Position numbers and translations under genes: made by a program | Assembly: GCA_024710565.1 (NCBI GenBank) | Contig: JANJUN010000046.1 | Coordinates: 1 to 38,905, forward strand | Source of the DNA: Candidatus Altimarinota bacterium | Lineage (GTDB): Bacteria; Patescibacteriota; Gracilibacteria; BD1-5; UBA6164 | Length of the DNA stretch: 38,905 nt | Reading direction: 5' to 3' | Shown: positions 33,890 to 38,905 of the stretch, in pieces | Layout: each line of letters starts with the position of its first letter | Position numbering within the stretch: the stretch's first letter is position 1 | Notes under the pieces: generated by a model | What the model saw: the letters and a program-made list of their open reading frames with translations, nothing else | Told to the model about the DNA's origin: nothing | Database searches by the model: none

Positions 33890-34055
33890 AAATTAATTTA
33901 TAAGAAATAAATTGAAATTATTATATTTAAAAGAAAAAATATATATAGAAATCTAAAATTTTAAATATTTTTAATACATGTTGTACCAAACATTTTTCAC
34001 TTTTTTGTCTTTTTTTAAGAACAAAAATATAATTTATTTTAATTTAAAAATCAAA

Positions 34056-35594
34056 CTATTTTCAACAAAAATGCTCTACTATTTTCTTTACTGCTTTATT
34101 TCTTAATTTTCCAATAGCCTCATTTTTCTCATATTTTCAATAATTAAGATAAAGCGGATGAAATAATTCTTGTTGCTTATATTGTACAGATATACTTAAT
34201 TGACTTCACTCCTCTTTTTCTTCAATTTGAAACAAAAATTCCTCATCGGTATTTAAAACTTTTGTCACACTTAAAAGAGAAAGTATTGATTTTGAAGTAA
34301 ACTTTTTATCCTGAAGCAAGACCTTTTTTAGAGTTTGTTTGAGTGCCTCACTTTTTCAAACCAATAAAACCCCAATTGCCCAAGCCCAATTTGCTTTTTC
34401 CCCATTTTCTAAATCATTACGTATTTCTTCCACAATTATTTGAGGAATTTTTTTCCCAGCTCATACCGTATCTCTTATATTTTTTGTAAAATGGGAAGTA
34501 TTTAAATCTTCTCCATTTTTATGTTTTAATTTCGAAACAATCTTCTTTCATTTGAGTTCATTATCAGCATCTCTTCCAAGAATATCAATCACCGTTCTGG
34601 AAACATTGATATGTTCAGCAATATCAAAAATTTCTTGTTGTGAATATACTCAGGATTCTTGTCTTAAATGAACCCATTTTAAAACCCTGTGTATCACCGT
34701 ATCGGCATATCTTCTAATAGGTGAAGTAAAGTGTGAATAATTCATCAATGCTAATCCAGCATGACGTCAAGCACAAGCATAATAATATGCCTTTTCATCG
34801 GTTGAATTATGAAGTCTAAAAATAGAATCATATTTATTTCTTACACATAAAATAGCAGAACATATATTTGCTAAAATCATATACTCTTCAATAATGATAG
34901 ACGGTATTTTTTTTCTCGAAAAATGTTCTTTTTCTCTATTGGGTCAAATATAAAGTTGTCTATCACTTTCATCAAAATTCATATTTGCTCATTCTCTTGT
35001 TCTTATATATCTCCTTTTTCTTGCTATTTCATACATCAATTGAAATATTTCATGATCTTCCATTTCTGGATTTGAAAAAACATCCATAAAACTTTCATAA
35101 TCATGTCTTTTTTTATTTTTAAAAATGGATTCATAAATACAAAAATCTTTTATTTCTGCATCGTTATCCAAATCTATTCTGATACTTAATGTTAATTTTT
35201 CCCCATTTTCATTAAGTGATAAGAGATTTTGTGATAATTCAGGAGGAAACATATTGATTACTCATTCTCCCCTATAAATACTCGTGGTTCTTTTTAACGC
35301 TTCTACATCAAGTGGAGTATAAACAGGAACTGCTTCTGTAATGTCACTAATATGGACAAAAACACTATATCCATTTGCATTTTTTTCTACCCAAATAGCA
35401 TCATCCAAATCAAGTGATTCAATTCCATCGATACTAATTCCTGTCTCATAAACTCTTTTTATCGCTTGATCTTGAACTCCATTTTGCGTAAGTAGTTTTG
35501 CTTGGTGAAGTGAGAGTTTTGAATAGTCTGCGTTTATAATTGTTTTTTTATCGTATCCAGACAATATTTCAGTAATTCTTGAGGATTGTTTCAT
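34056..35594 (-). CDS. Second RNB-domain exoribonuclease, short form
   Basis: 512 residues with the RNB catalytic signatures: [16 protein letters not shown] (~53-68) carrying the metal-binding aspartates, [10 protein letters not shown], and [16 protein letters not shown] (~292-307). It starts almost directly at the catalytic domain, lacking the cold-shock/OB domains of RNase R, and no S1 domain is evident at the C-terminus, which is instead ~170 charged residues. ATG 35594 gives [11 protein letters not shown]. It hydrolyses RNA from the 3' end like RNase R/II (family knowledge); without RNA-binding domains the substrate range is probably narrower or partner-guided (inference). It shares only the catalytic core with the gene at 22615-24720, so it is not a recent duplicate. 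Confidence 0.87.
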
Positions 35595-35622
35595 ATTTAT
35601 AAAATAATTCTATAAGAGGTCA

Positions 35623-35649
35623 AGTATATATTTTAAAACAAAATGTCAA
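35623..35649 (-). promoter_or_regulatory. Promoter of the short RNB gene
   Basis: On the minus strand consensus TTGACA (35644-35649), 15-base spacer, TATACT (35623-35628), about 29 bases upstream of ATG 35594. Confidence 0.6.
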
Positions 35650-35691
35650 TAATTTTTATTGTTTTTTATAAAAATCCTACTATGAAAAATA

Positions 35692-35718
35692 TTGCATTAA
35701 AATAAAAAAGATTATAAT
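35692..35718 (+). promoter_or_regulatory. Promoter of the TPM-LemA unit
   Basis: TTGCAT (35692-35697), 15-base spacer, perfect TATAAT (35713-35718), 24 bases before ATG 35743. Confidence 0.65.
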
Positions 35719-35742
35719 ACCAAGTATCATAAATAAAAAAGT

Positions 35743-36594
35743 ATGAAAAACCTATTAAAATTATGTATTATTGCTTTCTTTTTGATATTCTTTTGAAAGA
35801 CATTTTGATTTGATATAAATACTTTAGGACCTATTGATTCTTCTGTTATTGATCAAGTAAAAATCCTCTCCTCAGAAGAAAAAAAAGACATTGAAACCAA
35901 AATTGAAGAAATACGAAACAAATATACTGCAGAAATACTTTTGGTGATGATTTCTACGACAAATGGTGAAGATATTGCCTCTTTAGGAACAGAAATATGA
36001 CAAAAGGTCTGAGTCTGAAAATCAGATATCGATAATGGAGTGGTCGTTTTAATAGCACTTGACGATCGTGCTTGGAATATCTCAACTGGATACGGAGTAG
36101 AATGAGTTTTACCTGATTTACTCGTAAATAAATTGTGAGAGAAAAATTTTTCTCTTTTCAAAGAACAAAAATATTTTGAAGGGATATATTGACTTTTAAA
36201 TGATATAGATACTGTTTTTTCTTGAGATAAAAGTATTATTTCCTCTCAAAATGAAAATCAGTGAGACATTTCCTTCCTTTTGGTTATCAATTTTTTTATA
36301 GCCATGATAGTATCAAGTATATTTTTAAAACCTCTGCAAAAAAGACGCGAAATAAAAAAACTATTGAGTTTCGTTGGAATAGCCTATCTAGTAACGCTTC
36401 CTCTTACTATAATAGCCGTTGGTATGATATGAATATTGGTACATATCTTGATCTGGATTTTTTGATGATTTTTTTGAATATTTTGAGAGGCTGGAAAATG
36501 AAATGGTGGTAGATTTTGATGATGAGGGGGAAGTTCTTCTTGATGATTTGGGTGAGGAGGCTTTTGATGATGAGGGAGCTCTTGAAAATGGTAA
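35743..36594 (+). CDS. TPM-domain membrane protein (YgcG family)
   Basis: 283 residues. A signal peptide or anchor (LLKLCIIAFFLIFFGKTFG) leads to a TPM domain (~25-165) with VIDQVKILSSEEKKDIETKI, GVGKSDIDNGVVVLIALDD and WNISTGYGVEGVLPD, the usual landmarks. Two hydrophobic spans follow (~185-205 and ~215-245). The tail is extremely Gly/Ser-rich and ends SSGKW, typical of the family; many of its glycines are UGA. TPM proteins often neighbour LemA genes, as here (lemA begins 35 bases downstream), and are thought to act in envelope stress or photosystem/membrane protein upkeep. The exact function is unknown. Confidence 0.92.
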
Positions 36595-36629
36595 TATTAT
36601 TTTATATTTTATTTTTTAAATATTGTATT

Positions 36630-37211
36630 ATGAAAAAAACATGAATCATTGTATTATGAATACTCATATTTTTAGGAATTTTTTTCTCTTGAAAATATAA
36701 TAATTTAGTAACCAAAGAAGAAGCTGTAAATACAGCTTGGTCACAAGTAGAAAATCAGTATCAAAGAAGATTTGATCTGATCCCAAATATAGTTGCTTCT
36801 GTAAAATGAGAAGCAAATTTTGAAAAATCAACTCTAGAATCTGTAATCCAAGCAAGAGCATCTGCAACAAAAACTACTATTGATATAAATGATGCCACCG
36901 AGTTTGAGGAATTTCAAAAAGAACAATCTGGTATTTCTCAAGCACTCTCAAGACTCTTGATGGTGAGCGAAAACTATCCAAACTTAAAAGCAAATCAAGC
37001 CTTTAGCGATTTAAGAATACAGCTCGAAGGAACTGAAAATAGAATTTCAACAGAAAGAATGAGATATAATGAAGTAGTACAAGATTTTAATGTTTATATC
37101 AGAAGTTTTCCAAATAATATTTTCGCCTCTGTATTATGATTTGAGAAGAAAAATTTATTTCAAAGTGATGAAGGAGCTCAAAAAGCACCAACCGTAAATT
37201 TTGAAGAATAA
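36630..37211 (+). CDS. lemA: LemA family protein
   Basis: 193 residues. The N-terminal membrane anchor ([19 protein letters not shown], ~5-23) leads to the LemA four-helix domain with [77 protein letters not shown] and [12 protein letters not shown]. All family landmarks are present and the length is normal. It lies just after the TPM gene, sharing its promoter, and ends in a strong hairpin. LemA proteins are anchored in the membrane with the helical domain outside; their role is not settled. A co-transcribed LemA-TPM pair is common in bacteria. Confidence 0.95.
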
Positions 37212-37241
37212 AAAAAGTGAACTTTAAAGTTCACTTTTTTT
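37210..37241. terminator. Perfect 16-bp bidirectional terminator after lemA
   Basis: AAAAAAAGTGAACTTT directly abuts its complement at 37225/37226, with seven A and seven T at the ends. It can end lemA on one strand and the tRNA-Leu transcript on the other. Confidence 0.9.
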
Positions 37242-37268
37242 ATTCAAATATATTCATTGCTGATATTT

Positions 37269-37353
37269 TGGTGCCCAAGATGGGACTCGAACCCACACAC
37301 CTTTCGGCATACGCACCTCAAGCGTACGTGTCTACCAATTCCACCACCTGGGC
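37269..37353 (-). tRNA. tRNA-Leu (GAG), CCA encoded
   Basis: An 85-base class II tRNA. Acceptor stem GCCCAGG/CTTGGGC, anticodon stem TACGC/GCGTA with loop TTGAGGT (anticodon GAG), long variable arm (TGCCGAAAGGTG), T-loop TTCGAGT, discriminator A and CCA in the DNA. Second of two tRNA-Leu genes, 17 bases after the first. Confidence 0.95.
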
Positions 37354-37370
37354 ATAAATTATGAGGTTTT

Positions 37371-37455
37371 TGGTGCCTCGAGCGAGAATCGAACTCGCAC
37401 TTCTCGCGAAATGGGATTTTGAGTCCCACGTGTCTACCAATTCCACCATCGAGGC
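37371..37455 (-). tRNA. tRNA-Leu (CAA), CCA encoded
   Basis: An 85-base class II tRNA. Acceptor stem GCCTCGA/TCGAGGC, anticodon stem TGGGA/TCCCA with loop CTCAAAA (anticodon CAA), long variable arm, CCA encoded. It shares the D-arm sequence (TGGTGGAATTGGTAGACACG) with its neighbour, indicating duplication. Confidence 0.95.
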
Positions 37456-37472
37456 AAAAAGAAAGCTTTGCA

Positions 37473-37499
37473 ATTATATGCAAAACTTCTAAAAATCAA
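37473..37499 (-). promoter_or_regulatory. Promoter of the two tRNA-Leu genes
   Basis: On the minus strand TTGATT (37494-37499), 15-base spacer, perfect TATAAT (37473-37478). The start is expected about 10 bases before the first tRNA. Confidence 0.55.
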
Positions 37500-37518
37500 A
37501 TTTTTTATAATATTTTTC

Positions 37519-38904
37519 TTATTCCATTAAAAGCGCATTCGCAATTACCTTTGAAACTTCGGCTCTTGTCATATTTTTATATGGTTGAAACATAACTTTT
37601 CCATCTATGGTATATCCATCAACCACACACATGTTATTTGCTTTTTGAATATACTTTACCTCCCATCCAGATTGATCTACATCCTCAAAACGAGTAATAT
37701 AAGCTTCTTTAGGAATAACTCCTGATATTTGAAATATCATCTTAAGAGCCTCAGCACGAGTTACAGGATCATGTGGACGAAATAAAGAATTCTTTTTATC
37801 TATTACTCATAATTCTAATGCTTTTGCAATCACTTTTGCCTCCCAAGCATTTTTATCAACGTCCGTATATGAAATATTATAGGTAACTGCTTTCGTATAG
37901 TCAACACAAAATGATCTCAGTAATACTTTTAAATATTCTGCTCTTGATATAGTATTTTCTGGTTTAAATAAACTCGTATCATAATATCATTGCATAATAG
38001 ATGAATTCCCTAGTGATTGAATATATTTTTTTGCAAAAGAATTTCCAATATCTGAAAAAGAAACATTCATTTTAGGAAATACACACTGCCTTGCTTTTAC
38101 CAACTCATTTTCCTCACATTGTTTTAGTTTTTTCTTTTCTATAATAGGATTTACCGGTTTTTCAGGAGGAGTTTTAGTATCAATAACTTCTGGAGGATCT
38201 GTATTTTTTACAGGGTCTTCTCCGACAGATGTTGGGGTCTCTTTTTGAGACTCTCAACAAACTCAATCATAATATGTTGGTGAAAAATCTCCCTCAGGAC
38301 AATTATCTTTTTTCGGAGTAATTGATGCCCCACCACCTCATCATCCAGATGAAGAAGATGCAACTATAAGCCACCTAGCATATGCTGTCATATTTCAAAT
38401 AACTTTTGTATTTGGTGTTACTTGTATCCCCCCTGTTCCACTATCAAACCATCATTGAAAAGTATATCCTGTTCTATTAGTAGAAGAAAGAGTACCTATT
38501 TCATTATCATAAATCACTTTTTGACTTCATGGGGTTGGAGTACTTCCTCCATTTCCATCATATGTTACGGTATATTGTCTTGCTACACTACATGAAGAAG
38601 TCGTTCCTCATTGTCAATCACATGACCATGTAAAACTTCCTGTTCATGAAGTAATACTTGACGCAATTCCTGATGCACATAGATTTGTACTTGGCGCTGT
38701 TAGAGTAGCTTCTGTCGTAGCACTTCAACAGACTCCATTGATCGTAAGGTCCCACTGAGCATATACTGTCATATTTCAAACAACTTTCGTATTTTGTGTC
38801 ACCTGTGTACCTCCTGTTTGACTATCAAACCATCATTTAAATACATATCCGCCTCTCGTACTCGTCGCAAGACTTCCTATTTCATTATTATATATTACTT
38901 TTTG
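37519..38904 (-). CDS. Surface protein with InlB-type repeats and three SLH domains (5' end outside window)
   Basis: The C-terminal 461 residues of a larger protein, stop TAA 37519-37521. It has two Listeria-Bacteroides (InlB B) repeats (38752-38904, incomplete, and 38371-38578; TYDGNGGSTPTPG ... GYTFQGWFDS ... YARW) with an ~60-residue Cys/Ser/Thr-rich spacer. A Gly and then Pro/Lys/Glu-rich linker with paired cysteines leads to three SLH modules (FSDIGNSFAKKYI, YTDVDKNAWEAKVI, FEDVDQSGWEVKYI, each ending with a TRAE-like motif, in the first SRAE). SLH domains usually hold a protein to secondary wall polymer; the InlB-like repeats are typical of adhesins. A displayed adhesin or S-layer protein is inferred. 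Several glycines in the repeats are UGA. The signal peptide would lie beyond the right edge. Confidence 0.93.
38371..38904 (-). repeat. Two InlB B/Listeria-Bacteroides repeats in the surface protein
   Basis: Two copies separated by about 57 codons share VIYNNEIG/VIYDNEIG, GYVFKGWFDS/GYTFQGWFDS, and VVGNMTVYAQW/VIGNMTAYARW at protein level, and matching DNA such as the 'tttgatagt' and 'gaaatatgacag' blocks (minus strand). The outer copy is cut by the window edge. Confidence 0.85.
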
Positions 38905-38905
38905 A

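Noticed and set aside
37244-37483. A 79-codon open frame on the minus strand with Gly-Ile-Gly-Arg-His repeats
   Set aside because: It is the translation of the two tRNA-Leu genes, a well-known false protein.
1-38905. UGA as tryptophan (Mycoplasma-type code 4)
   Set aside because: UGA sits at invariant glycines (CGPT, Walker A, GTGGGFPG) and UGG is used at conserved tryptophans.

Overview
The window reads sensibly only if UGA is a glycine codon (genetic code 25), with UAA and UAG as the only stops. In-frame UGA falls at invariant glycines: the CGPT motif of CysRS, the nucleotide-binding loop of RsmG, the DSGG motif of Tgt, the Walker A of a NACHT ATPase and the Gly-rich tail of a TPM protein. 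UGG is used for tryptophan as normal. With the strong A+T bias, short gaps and small gene set, this points to Gracilibacteria (BD1-5) or Absconditabacteria (SR1), Patescibacteria/CPR. The two lineages cannot be told apart here. Under the standard code nearly every gene looks shattered; these are not pseudogenes. Few starts have a clear Shine-Dalgarno sequence.

Layout. 1-866: 3' end of a repeat-bearing surface protein (+). 887-2619: a thioredoxin-fold ferredoxin and cysS (-). 2739-2813: tRNA-Phe. 3034-7187: three unknown genes (+), the middle one a 957-residue membrane/coiled-coil protein. 7241-10907: MurL-like epimerase overlapping a PBP2-type transpeptidase (-), a peptidoglycan pair. 11037-11660: prepilin-like protein (+). 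11690-15385: 1231-residue unknown protein (-). 15512-21341: rseP, HD hydrolase, tgt, malic enzyme, rsmG, TsaC/Sua5 (+). 21372-24720: RNase R and an AI-2E-type permease (-).

24942-33830 (-) looks accessory. It holds a GHMP-kinase-like protein, a 1443-residue NACHT/STAND NTPase resembling bacterial NLR-like immune proteins, a 101-residue unknown, a histidine phosphatase fused to a nucleotidyltransferase, and a Nudix hydrolase 5 bases after the fusion. 34056-35594 is a second RNB exoribonuclease reduced to little more than its catalytic domain (-). 35743-37211 is a TPM protein and LemA (+). Two tRNA-Leu genes (-) follow, and the window ends in a surface protein with InlB-type repeats and three SLH domains (-, 5' end missing).

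Regulation visible in the sequence: strong hairpin terminators, several shared by convergent genes and overlapping their stop codons, and many promoters with a TTGNNN -35 and TATAAT-like -10 separated by 15 bases rather than the usual 17. No CRISPR array, IS element, rRNA or integrase was recognised.
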